Source: Desulfobacterales bacterium (GTDB lineage Bacteria; Desulfobacterota; Desulfobacteria; Desulfobacterales; QNYZ01). Taken from it: a DNA stretch of 7,611 nucleotides. Every line of letters begins with the position of its first letter. Within the stretch, counting starts at the first letter, position 1. Location of the stretch: positions 1-7,611 of the forward strand of contig JAOZUU010000123.1 in the NCBI GenBank assembly GCA_029938515.1, given 5' to 3'. Under the pieces are notes generated by a model. The model did not search any database. It had not been told where the DNA came from and saw nothing but the letters and a program-made list of their open reading frames with translations. The position numbers and the translations under genes are program-made. Shown here in pieces: positions 1-6,096 of the stretch.

Positions 1-74
1 AGATTATGACGTGTTGTAAGATCAGCTGGAAGGTTAAGATGGTCACAAGGGGTCTATTACGAGGCCTTTGAAGA
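1..74. other. Left edge, no gene assigned
   Basis: These 74 bases precede the first gene. One plus-strand frame is open from the window edge to a TGA at 69-71, so the tail of an upstream gene could lie here. The stretch is too short and its translation too unremarkable to call. No strong Shine-Dalgarno sequence stands out before the ATG pair at 75/78; AAGGGG at 48-53 is too far upstream to serve. Confidence 0.3.
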
Positions 75-452
75 ATGATGAAATTCGCAATTATCGAAAA
101 AATCGCAAAAACCCGATTTGTCCGCAAGGCTATCGATGACCGGGCCGATCTGAGCGCATTTCGTCAAAAACCGACCCCGAGAATTCTTTTGGGGATTTTT
201 CTCATCGCATTTTCATATGTCATCGCCTGGCCCGCTATCGGCGCTTTGGGAATACTGTCGGTCTACATGGAGAAACCGCTGATCTTGATCATCGGAGGGC
301 CGCTGACGTACGTGTTGTCCCACCTGGTATTTCTGCTGGGCATGGTATTGGCCGGTGCTGATTATACCATCATTTTTCTGCGATGGGCCGCCAGGGTCAC
401 GGTGGAAAAATATATTCCGCCCGGCAAGCCTACTGAGTCCGGCCGAAGCTGA
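75..452 (+). CDS. Small integral membrane protein of unknown function
   Basis: A 125-residue protein that I do not recognise. The first 36 residues are basic and polar, with many Lys and Arg. Two long hydrophobic stretches follow (about residues 37-64 and 68-102), separated by a short YMEKP turn; the second is long enough for one or two spans, so two or three membrane helices are likely. The tail is short, polar and proline-containing. There are two possible adjacent starts, ATG at 75 and at 78, and neither has a strong ribosome binding site. The gene ends 5 nt before the stop codon of the minus-strand dehydratase gene, so the two are convergent and not in one operon. No enzymatic motif is visible. 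Coding status is supported by the coherent membrane topology, the length and the tight convergent fit. Confidence 0.6.
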   Translation: MMKFAIIEKIAKTRFVRKAIDDRADLSAFRQKPTPRILLGIFLIAFSYVIAWPAIGALGILSVYMEKPLILIIGGPLTYVLSHLVFLLGMVLAGADYTIIFLRWAARVTVEKYIPPGKPTESGRS

Positions 453-457
453 AACTG

Positions 458-1321
458 CTATACTTTTCCACCACGAATCCACCCGGGTGGTTGCAGTCGT
501 CCGCCGCTGACATCGCGCATCCGCACACCGGCTGCCAGTTCATAAAGGCGTCCCCCGCTGTCATAAATCCAAATGTCGAAAATGAGGATATCCGTTTCTG
601 TGTGGATCGGAACCAGTCGTGAAAAATAGTGCTGACCGGGGCAAGCGGGCGATACCACCACGCGGTGGTCCAGCCCAACCGGGAAGGCGACAACGCCGGA
701 ATAACGCTGGGCCCAGACACAGGCGGCATGAAAGGCGGCATCCAGAGGGAACGGGGACCCCAGAGGTCCTTCAGGTTTTATTTCAGGTGAACGAATCGCT
801 GCCAGGGCGCCGTCCGGTGAAATAATCAGTTTGTCGCACAGGTTCCGGTAGGCCCGTCCGAAGGGGACGAGTTCGTCGTAAATACGATCGGGCGAAATTT
901 GGATACAGGTTCCCTGCAGGCTCGCGGCCGGAACCGGTGGCAATTCGGCAACCTCGGCATCGTGCTTGGATAGGGAGAGAGTGGCATGGATCTTGATTCG
1001 GCTCATGGCGGCTTTTTTGAGCCGGGTCCGGGTCAACAATGCTGCGCTGAGATCCATATTCTCATGGGTGGAAACCTCGACAAATGCAGGGATGGATGCA
1101 GCCTCGGACGGCAAAAACAGAAATTTATCAAACCGAACCGCGATCATCCGGTTCACATGCATATCCGGTTGACACCGCTTCACGGTGGCTGCCAGGGTCT
1201 GCATGGCTTCCACGGCCGGATAGATCGCCCGTCCCTCGAATCGATGGTCCCACAGGTACGGACGGAGCGGAATGTCCACCGGCAAACGCCGGGATGCGAT
1301 TATTGGGGAAAATTTTCCCAT
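458..1321 (-). CDS. Stand-alone PKS-type dehydratase (double hotdog)
   Basis: A 287-residue protein resembling the dehydratase (DH) domain of polyketide synthases, which removes water from a 3-hydroxyacyl thioester to give an enoyl product. The N-terminal hotdog carries the catalytic-His signature HxxxGxxxxP at residues 26-35 (His26, Gly30, Pro35). The second hotdog carries PLDAAFHA, where Asp194 would be the catalytic acid and His198 takes the place usual for Gln or His in DxxxQ/H. PFGRAYR at about 153-159 fits the segment opening the second half. The length matches one complete DH domain with no fused modules, so it must act in trans on a carrier-bound substrate. The ATG at 1321 is the only plausible start, because an in-frame TGA lies nine codons upstream. 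It overlaps the thioesterase gene by 22 nt and has no clear ribosome binding site, which suggests translational coupling. It is the last gene of the four-gene operon. Substrate unknown. Confidence 0.8.
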   Translation of the reverse strand: MGKFSPIIASRRLPVDIPLRPYLWDHRFEGRAIYPAVEAMQTLAATVKRCQPDMHVNRMIAVRFDKFLFLPSEAASIPAFVEVSTHENMDLSAALLTRTRLKKAAMSRIKIHATLSLSKHDAEVAELPPVPAASLQGTCIQISPDRIYDELVPFGRAYRNLCDKLIISPDGALAAIRSPEIKPEGPLGSPFPLDAAFHAACVWAQRYSGVVAFPVGLDHRVVVSPACPGQHYFSRLVPIHTETDILIFDIWIYDSGGRLYELAAGVRMRDVSGGRLQPPGWIRGGKV

Positions 1322-1779
1322 AGCAAAGCCGTCTTTTTGTCCACCTCAACGGGTGTACCTTTTGAATTAACGGCACAGTGGCGGGTAAATCCCTTACAGG
1401 CAATTTCCTGGCTTTCCTCGTGGATAATCACGTAATCGAACCGCAGCCAAACCCGCTTCAATAGTGTCGGACGGGTCAATATCCACATGTTGTCGTCGTA
1501 ATATAACGGCCGAAAATAGCTGACGCCCACCTCGATAACCGGGTAGACATAACCGCTTTCCTCGATTTCCCGGTACGGGTAAGCCGCCTCGCGCATCAGC
1601 GATGCCCGCCCGAATTCGAAATAGCGCAGGTAATTGGCATGGTATACGACCTGGGAACGATCTGTATCCGCGTACAAGGTTCTCAGACTGCAGCGATGCC
1701 ACACCAGGCCTTCGATGGCATCCCGAATGTAGGAATCATTACCGCTCATGGGGACCGGGACGAATGGACCGGGCTTCAT
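1300..1779 (-). CDS. Hotdog acyl thioesterase, 4HBT/YbgC type
   Basis: A 159-residue single-hotdog protein of the 4-hydroxybenzoyl-CoA thioesterase/YbgC/FadM family, which hydrolyses acyl-CoA or acyl-ACP thioesters. The family signature lies at about residues 36-58: YADTDRSQVVYHANYLRYFE, with Asp38 or Asp40 in the catalytic-aspartate region and Glu55 after it. In most relatives a glycine precedes the VVYH segment, and here it is Gln43. The usual VSYFRPLYYDD strand follows at about 87-97. A 25-30 residue N-terminal extension precedes the hotdog. The start is the ATG at 1779, five nt after an AGGGGG ribosome binding site; a GTG at 1782 is in frame but too close to that site. The ATG shares one base with the stop of the upstream ketosynthase (TGATG), a stop-restart coupling. 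Probable role: release or editing of acyl chains made by the two ketosynthases. Confidence 0.85.
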   Translation of the reverse strand: MKPGPFVPVPMSGNDSYIRDAIEGLVWHRCSLRTLYADTDRSQVVYHANYLRYFEFGRASLMREAAYPYREIEESGYVYPVIEVGVSYFRPLYYDDNMWILTRPTLLKRVWLRFDYVIIHEESQEIACKGFTRHCAVNSKGTPVEVDKKTALLWENFPQ

Positions 1780-3044
1780 CACATCCCCCTGAAAACGATG
1801 CAGCAGTTCGTGCCGCCGAATCCGAAAGCATTGGAGAGGAAAAATTCATAATTGTGCCGGCGGACGGCATTGGGAACCACGTCGACATCGGCCAGTTCAG
1901 GATCGAGGATATGATTGACCGTGGGAAGAATGAGACCTTGCCGCATGGCTTCGATTCCCAATGCGGCCTCGATGGCCGCCGAAGCCCCCAGGGTATGACC
2001 CAGCTGGGACTTATTGGAAGATACCGGAATTTTTTCCAGCCGGCGGCCGAATATGGATCGCAGGCACTCTATTTCGATGCGATCGCCTTTGCTGGTGGAT
2101 GTTCCGTGGGCGTTCACATAGGCGATGTTTCCGGGCTCTAATTCAGCATCGGCAATCGCGTCATGAATGGCGCGAATAATCGTCTCGGGATTGGGCAAGG
2201 TAATATGGTGGGCATCGGAAGTCCATCCGACCCCCATAATCTCGGCCTTTGGGTCCAGTCCCCAGGTTGTCGCCATCTCCTCCGCCGCCAGCACGATCAC
2301 GCCGGCGCCCTCCGAGAGAACGATGCCTCTGCGATCGACACTGAACGGCCGGGACGCCTGGGTGGGGTCCTGATACGCCCGGTCATCGGGATCGATCCGG
2401 ATGGTGGCCATCATATTGGCAAACCCCTGGATGATTTCGGGTGTCAGGCAGGTATCGACTCCTCCGGCCAGTACAAAATCGCAGTCGCCGTCGCGGATCA
2501 TGCGGGCACCGATGCCTATGGCGTGGTTTCCCGACGCACAGGCGCCCTGGGGGGAAAATATCGGGCCGGTGAAGCCAAGCAGCATGCCGGCTTTACCGGC
2601 CGGCAAGTTGGCGCACAGGTTCGGGAGCAGGTAGGGGCTCACTTTCAAGGGGCCCTGGTTGACATAATTGTCCATGGCTACCCGGTAGGCATCGGCACCG
2701 TTCAGGGCGGAGCCGATCAGGCAGGCGGTGCGGGGACCTGTTTCCCGGTTGATGTGCAGGCCTGATCGTTGCAGGGCCTCTTTGCAGACGGCCATGGTGA
2801 GGAATATATAATCCGCATTCCAGTTATAGGCCTCTTTGCGATCCATGAAGTCGAGCGTCATGGGTTCCCAGTCCGGAATTTCACCCACGACATTGGCCCG
2901 GGAACTCGTCCGGCACCGGGTCAGCCGCCTGAAGCCGGCTTCTCCCCGTACGGCCCGCTGCCAGGTAAGGTCAAACGTTTTTCCCAGGGGGGTGGCCGCC
3001 CCGTAACCCACAACAAAGACACGTCTGTTTTGAGGTGCTTTCAT
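1779..3044 (-). CDS. Beta-ketoacyl-ACP synthase, FabF-like (second KS of operon)
   Basis: A 421-residue thiolase-fold condensing enzyme (KAS II/FabF class, full family length) that joins an acyl primer to a malonyl-type extender by decarboxylative Claisen condensation. All active-site elements are present: nucleophile Cys169 in SPQGACASGNH, His313 in VNAHGTSTSKGD, Lys345 and His350 in NKSQLGHTLGAS, and the C-terminal glycine loop NAFGFGGTN at about 405-413. The SRPFSVDRRG and SEGAGVIVL segments are typical. An intact Cys-His-His triad argues for a working synthase and not a chain-length-factor partner. The gene starts 9 nt after the stop of the other ketosynthase, without a clear Shine-Dalgarno sequence, so coupled translation is likely. 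Both share SDAHH near residues 276-280, consistent with a common origin or close pairing. Substrate and chain length cannot be read from the sequence. Confidence 0.92.
   Translation of the reverse strand: MKAPQNRRVFVVGYGAATPLGKTFDLTWQRAVRGEAGFRRLTRCRTSSRANVVGEIPDWEPMTLDFMDRKEAYNWNADYIFLTMAVCKEALQRSGLHINRETGPRTACLIGSALNGADAYRVAMDNYVNQGPLKVSPYLLPNLCANLPAGKAGMLLGFTGPIFSPQGACASGNHAIGIGARMIRDGDCDFVLAGGVDTCLTPEIIQGFANMMATIRIDPDDRAYQDPTQASRPFSVDRRGIVLSEGAGVIVLAAEEMATTWGLDPKAEIMGVGWTSDAHHITLPNPETIIRAIHDAIADAELEPGNIAYVNAHGTSTSKGDRIEIECLRSIFGRRLEKIPVSSNKSQLGHTLGASAAIEAALGIEAMRQGLILPTVNHILDPELADVDVVPNAVRRHNYEFFLSNAFGFGGTNCCIVFRGM
1785..1790 (-). promoter_or_regulatory. Ribosome binding site that sets the thioesterase start
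   Basis: On the minus strand AGGGGG lies five nt before the ATG at 1779 and only two nt before the alternative GTG at 1782. It sits inside the last codons of the upstream ketosynthase gene and favours the ATG, giving a TGATG stop/start junction. Confidence 0.55.
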
Positions 3045-3053
3045 CCGTCAAAT

Positions 3054-4304
3054 TCAAGTGATCCGACGGAAAATCAGGCAAGCATTGCATCCGCCGAAAC
3101 CGAACGCATTTTTTAATACAAACTCCTGATCGAGTCTGTGCGCGCTCGCGGGTATACAATCCAGCATCAGTTCCGGGTCCGGTGTGTAGTTAATGGTCGG
3201 GGGCAAAATGCCGCTGCACATACTTTCCATGGCAAAAATCGACTCAATGGCACTGGAAGCCCCCATGGCGTGACCGATCATGGACTTGTTGGCGGTCACC
3301 AGAGGCAACCGGTTTCCGAACACCGCATGCAGGGCCCGGCTTTCAACCCTGTCACCGACCCTGGTCGATGCGGCGTGGGCGTTTACAGAGGCGATAGCAT
3401 GCATTGATACCCCTGCATTGTCAATACTTTCAGTGATGCAGCGGGTCACGGTCTCCAGGTGGGGGGCCACATAATGATGGGCGTCGGATGTCATGCTCCA
3501 ACCGGATATCTCGATGGCATAATCCAGCCCATGGGTTTTGGCAAACGCCTGGGTGGTCAGAATGATCGCTCCCGCTCCCTCCGAGATGACGAAACCCCGC
3601 CGGTCGATGGAAAAGGGGCGACTGGCCCGGGTTGCCGGCGTTTGTTTTGATCCCGGTTTGAACTGGTAAGCACCGTTCATGGTGGCAAACCCGGCCACAA
3701 TCGGCTCCACCAGTGCAAAATCCGCTGCACCGCAGATGGCCACATCGGCCTGCCCCGACTGGAGCAGCATGGCCCCCACAATCATCGAAGTGACACCGGT
3801 GGCACAGGCGGTGATCGTCGATAATATGGGTCCGGTGGCACCAGTCAAAATCGAGACCTTACCCCCTACCATATTGATGCATGCATTGGAGTTTGCATAG
3901 GGCGGCGGCAGTTTATTGTCGGCTATTAACCGCCGGTCGGCATTTAAAACGGCATCCTGCCCGCCCACGGCCGAGCTGAACGTCACGGCCACCCTGGGAG
4001 CCAGATCCGGTGTGATGTCGATACCACTTTTTGCCAGGGCGCGATGGACCACCAGCAAGGCATATTTGAATAGGGGCGACGGCCAGAGGGCCAGTTTGCG
4101 GGGACTCAAAAAAGGGTATGGATCGGTATCGATCTCCGCCACTTCCCCGGAAATATGAACAGGAAAATCCGGCCTTAAGGGAAACCGGGTCAGCGGCCCG
4201 ATCCTGCTTTCCCCTTTTACCGCCCGCCGCCACTGGGTTTCTAAATCCGTTCCCAGCGGGGAAACCGCATCATATCCGACAATGACGACTTTTTTCGATA
4301 ACAT
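3054..4304 (-). CDS. Beta-ketoacyl-ACP synthase, FabF-like (first KS of operon)
   Basis: A 416-residue condensing enzyme of the same class as its downstream neighbour and first gene of the minus-strand operon. The nucleophile is Cys167 in STITACATGVTS, the first histidine is His310, and Lys340/His345 lie in NKSMIGHAMGAS; the glycine loop is NAFGFGGCN at about 399-407. The segment around the first histidine reads NAHAAST where most relatives have NAHGTST. The position after the CATG motif carries Val-Thr where many FabF proteins have a bulky residue and His. The catalytic triad is nevertheless complete, so it may be active with an altered pocket. The start at 4304 is an ATG with only a weak AGGT upstream. 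The pair could form a heterodimer as in type II polyketide systems, or two homodimers with different primer preference; the sequence does not decide. Confidence 0.9.
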   Translation of the reverse strand: MLSKKVVIVGYDAVSPLGTDLETQWRRAVKGESRIGPLTRFPLRPDFPVHISGEVAEIDTDPYPFLSPRKLALWPSPLFKYALLVVHRALAKSGIDITPDLAPRVAVTFSSAVGGQDAVLNADRRLIADNKLPPPYANSNACINMVGGKVSILTGATGPILSTITACATGVTSMIVGAMLLQSGQADVAICGAADFALVEPIVAGFATMNGAYQFKPGSKQTPATRASRPFSIDRRGFVISEGAGAIILTTQAFAKTHGLDYAIEISGWSMTSDAHHYVAPHLETVTRCITESIDNAGVSMHAIASVNAHAASTRVGDRVESRALHAVFGNRLPLVTANKSMIGHAMGASSAIESIFAMESMCSGILPPTINYTPDPELMLDCIPASAHRLDQEFVLKNAFGFGGCNACLIFRRIT

Positions 4305-4378
4305 GGTTCAGATGACCTAAGCTAAGCGAATCGATTTGTTGTCCCACTCGGGGAATGGGAGAAAAACCCTCGCCTTTA

Positions 4379-4410
4379 CCTGCCTGCGCCGAAGCTTCGG
4401 CGCAGGCAGG
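4379..4410. repeat. Perfect 32-bp palindrome
   Basis: The left half, CCTGCCTGCGCCGAAG (4379-4394), is the exact reverse complement of the right half (4395-4410), with an AAGCTT centre and no spacer. CGCC at 4371-4374 and GGCG at 4411-4414 can extend the stem across a 4-nt bulge. It lies about 75 bp upstream of the first ketosynthase start, in the 5' leader or promoter region of that operon. There is no flanking T-run on either strand, so it is not a standard intrinsic terminator. It may be a dispersed intergenic repeat, a cruciform-forming site or a transcript-stabilising hairpin. Confidence 0.9.
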
Positions 4411-4512
4411 GGCGAAAACCATAGTTTAATTATTGGTGCCACTCCAAGGGTTCCCCGGTAGCGGGATCTTCGTTTCACTACGACAAGTAAGGGCATAGTC
4501 GAATTTTCCACG

Positions 4513-4528
4513 ACCCCTTGACCCCTTG
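4513..4528. repeat. Two tandem copies of ACCCCTTG
   Basis: An exact 8-bp unit occurs twice head to tail (4513-4520 and 4521-4528) and is followed by AA. It may be a leftover of a longer simple repeat in non-coding DNA. No function can be assigned. Confidence 0.8.
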
Positions 4529-4533
4529 AATCC

Positions 4534-4560
4534 CAAGCTTTCAGCTTTAGCCAAAGCTTG
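4534..4560. repeat. Small inverted repeat around AAGCTT
   Basis: CAAGCTTT at 4534-4541 pairs with AAAGCTTG at 4553-4560 across an 11-nt loop. There is no T-tract, and its role is unknown. Confidence 0.55.
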
Positions 4561-4778
4561 TTGACTATATCCGGGGCGTAAATTCGATGGTAGATCGTAT
4601 TCTTCCGACTGATGGAAATCAAGTAAAAGTCCCGTTGAATGATGTCACGGCATGGTCACCGAATCTATAGTCGGGTGGGAGCCTCATGCTGGTGGGACAT
4701 CTGCCTTTCATGGAAAAAACCATCGGTTTGCTGACTGCCGGCAATGCGGTATTATCCGTATTAAATCAAATATGTTTA

Positions 4779-4808
4779 TTGTTCTTTCCAATCATTTGGC
4801 TATATAAA
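4779..4808 (+). promoter_or_regulatory. Candidate sigma-70 type promoter for the regulator gene
   Basis: TTGTTC (4779-4784) and TATAAA (4803-4808) are separated by 18 bp in AT-rich DNA and point toward the regulator, leaving a leader of about 60 nt. An exact TTGACA also occurs at 4843-4848, but the TATATT and TATTAT downstream of it stand only 12-14 bp away, short for a standard promoter, and overlap the gene start. The call is based on motif match only. Confidence 0.3.
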
Positions 4809-4833
4809 ACTAAATATTTAAAAAAAACAAACA

Positions 4834-4861
4834 AATATTTTGTTGACAGCCAATATTTTGT
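4834..4861 (+). repeat. 10-bp direct repeat just upstream of the regulator start
   Basis: AATATTTTGT occurs at 4834-4843 and again at 4852-4861, with starts 18 bp apart, ending 17 bp before the chosen ATG. The two copies flank an exact TTGACA. Such a paired site downstream of a promoter could be an operator for autoregulation. The AT-rich background makes chance a real alternative. Confidence 0.5.
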
Positions 4862-4878
4862 ATATTATGGGGTCAATT

Positions 4879-5520
4879 ATGCTGGAACGAAATCTTGAGT
4901 TGTTAAAACGTTTAGCGAAGGGAATTGTAAGCGTATTTGGCGACAGGTGCGAGGTGGTGATACACGATTTTGGCGATGTTACACAGTCCTTGGTACATAT
5001 GGAGGGTAATGTGACCAATCGCACCATCGGCACTCCCATCACCGATTTGGTTTACCGGCTGGTCAATGAATTTGGCGACCAGGTTCCTGATAAAATCGGA
5101 TATAAAAGCACCACCGACACCGGGCGGGTGCTAAAGTGTTCAACGATCTTTGTGCGGGATGATAACGGCAAACCAGAAGGCTGCATCTGTCTCAATTTTG
5201 ACGTCACCGATTTTATCTTCCTGTCCACGGCTTTTTCCGAACTTAACCCTCTTAGCGACGACAATAGTAACCGCAGGCACAAGGAGGAGCGTTTTTCCAA
5301 AAGCTTTCCCGAAACCATGGAATCGGTGATCGATTCAACCCTATCTAAGCATAGGAAAATGCCCGCTATGATGGACAAGGCGGAAAAGAAGCAATTGATT
5401 CGGAGACTCGATAAAGCCGGTGTATTTTTAATGAAGGGTTCTGTGAAGTATTTGGCAAAGGTTTGCGGGGTCTCACAATACACGATTTACAACTATCTCA
5501 AAGAGGTACGCGAGACGTAG
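4879..5520 (+). CDS. YheO/DauR-type transcriptional regulator (PAS-like plus HTH)
   Basis: A 213-residue protein with the layout of the YheO-like family: an N-terminal PAS-like sensor (about residues 1-118) and a C-terminal helix-turn-helix (about 170-213). The sensor shows the family landmarks CEVVIHDFGD (24-33), IGTPITDLVYRLV (50-62), GRVLKCSTIFVRD (82-94) and the closing CLNFDVTDF (104-112). The HTH part reads SVKYLAKVCGVSQYTIYNYL (188-207). The middle linker (about 121-170) is polar. I chose ATG 4879 because GGGG lies six nt upstream and the family homology begins there; an in-frame ATG at 4867 and a TTG at 4840 would add short extensions. DauR in Pseudomonas represses D-arginine catabolism, and relatives often sit beside amino-acid catabolic genes. 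Here it lies directly upstream of a lyase remnant and ygeY, so control of that cluster is the natural inference. The ligand is unknown. Confidence 0.88.
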   Translation: MLERNLELLKRLAKGIVSVFGDRCEVVIHDFGDVTQSLVHMEGNVTNRTIGTPITDLVYRLVNEFGDQVPDKIGYKSTTDTGRVLKCSTIFVRDDNGKPEGCICLNFDVTDFIFLSTAFSELNPLSDDNSNRRHKEERFSKSFPETMESVIDSTLSKHRKMPAMMDKAEKKQLIRRLDKAGVFLMKGSVKYLAKVCGVSQYTIYNYLKEVRET

Positions 5521-5587
5521 GGTTCGCGAAAAAGTCAACAATTTTCGGTTAAGGACGAAGGACCCCGTTTCGGGCTCAAGGATTTTA

Positions 5588-5896
5588 AAGTCCTGGGAGA
5601 TCCAGCGCGGCCTTCCAAGCGGGTATGTATGCTGCGCGGACTTTCTGGCATCCAAGGGCATGCGCATCCTGGCCAATCCGTTGCGCGGAGATGCCCCGGT
5701 GGGGGCAGGTGAATCGGGCTCGCTTGGAGTCGGATTGATGGAGGTGTTGGCCAACAATGCAAAGTTTGAGGACCTCAAAGACGCTATTGGGATCGATCGG
5801 AATTCCACGCTGCTATGTTTTAATACTGAAGGCGCCACGGATCCGGTCATCTATCGGGAGATTATCTGGCACGGGAAATATCCATCTATGGAGTAA
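5588..5896 (+). pseudogene. C-terminal remnant of diaminopropionate ammonia-lyase (YgeX/DpaL)
   Basis: About 103 codons ending in TAA at 5894 match the C-terminal quarter of the PLP-dependent 2,3-diaminopropionate ammonia-lyase, a fold-type II enzyme of about 400 residues. Landmarks in order are SWEIQRG (5591 on), ASKGMRILANPLRGD, GESGSLGVGL, then NTEGATDP and YREIIWHGKYP at the end. These align with the corresponding WEIL, GMR-LGNP, GESGA-GLG, STEGDTD and YREVVWEGK motifs I recall for Salmonella DpaL. The N-terminal three quarters, including the PLP-binding lysine, are absent. The frame stays open upstream to the regulator gene but has no start codon, and the residues before about 5588 do not look like the family. 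The lyase fold therefore cannot form. The intact reading frame and well-kept motifs suggest a fairly recent loss. The first in-frame ATG, at 5660, would give only 78 residues. Confidence 0.82.
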
Positions 5897-5904
5897 TGGC
5901 AGAT

Positions 5905-6030
5905 ATAGTCTTCCAGATAAAGTTTTTGGACTGCGTTATCGGTCGCCCCCCTTCGACGACGTACGGGGGTGTACGCCTTACTCAGGGGGGCTCCCTCTAG
6001 CCTTGCCAAAAACATTATCTGAAAACCTAT
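5905..6030. repeat. 126-bp symmetric hairpin element (MITE- or REP-like)
   Basis: Outer arms of 25 bp (5905-5929 and 6006-6030) are inverted copies that agree at 21 positions, including CAGATAA and GTTTTTGG. Inside, GCCCCCC (5945-5951) pairs with GGGGGGC (5985-5991), and CGTAC (5960-5964) pairs with GTACG (5971-5975) around a 6-nt GGGGGT loop. All three pairs share one centre near 5968, so the whole stretch folds as a single long interrupted hairpin. It holds no gene and fills most of the gap between the lyase remnant and ygeY. No target-site duplication is obvious. The arms have no terminator-type T-run at the 3' end. Confidence 0.8.
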
Positions 6031-6080
6031 AGTTCAGAACCAGGTGCGTGCGAAAAGACGAAATATTCATAAGGCCATGG

Positions 6081-6088
6081 AGGAGGAG
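6081..6088 (+). promoter_or_regulatory. Strong ribosome binding site of ygeY
   Basis: AGGAGGAG stands eight nt before the ATG at 6097. It fixes that start and indicates strong initiation. The ATG at 6077 is out of frame. Confidence 0.8.
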
Positions 6089-6096
6089 ACAGTCCA

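Larger units (their letters stand above)
4305..4878. other. Divergent spacer between the KS operon and the regulator gene
   Basis: A spacer of 574 bp with no convincing gene. From left to right it holds the leader of the ketosynthase operon, a perfect 32-bp palindrome, a tandem ACCCCTTG 8-mer, an 8-bp inverted repeat around AAGCTT, and from about 4740 an AT-rich stretch with promoter-like and direct-repeat sequences in front of the regulator. The promoter of the minus-strand operon must lie here or farther upstream, but I could not identify a convincing -35/-10 pair for it. Confidence 0.6.

Noticed and set aside
479..490. CCACCCGGGTGG palindrome near the convergent gene ends, as a possible terminator
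   Set aside because: It lies inside the dehydratase coding region, is short and has no T-run.
2575..2605. Residues LPAGKAG in the second ketosynthase, like peptides produced by palindromic repeat insertions
   Set aside because: Aligned with the first ketosynthase the segment has the same length with no insertion, so it is part of the normal protein.
1602..2765. Long plus-strand open frames (179 and 200 codons) opposite the second ketosynthase
   Set aside because: They are antisense to a gene with a complete active site and show no family motif; GC-rich codon use on the other strand explains their openness.
4317..4622. Minus-strand open frame of 101 codons upstream of the ketosynthase operon
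   Set aside because: It spans the perfect palindrome, the tandem 8-mer and the AAGCTT hairpin, its composition is low-complexity basic, and no domain or ribosome binding site is evident. Best explained as spacer DNA.
4686..4898. Plus-strand open frame of 70 codons with a hydrophobic stretch and a GGGAG upstream
   Set aside because: It runs into the regulator gene, and its second half is simply the AT-rich promoter region read as Tyr/Lys/Phe. The hydrophobicity follows from base composition. A small membrane peptide is possible but not supported.
5905..6030. Integron attC site or intrinsic terminator as an explanation of the hairpin
   Set aside because: I see no RYYYAAC/GTTRRRY core pair at the arms and no T-tract after the 3' arm, and there is no integrase or cassette array nearby.
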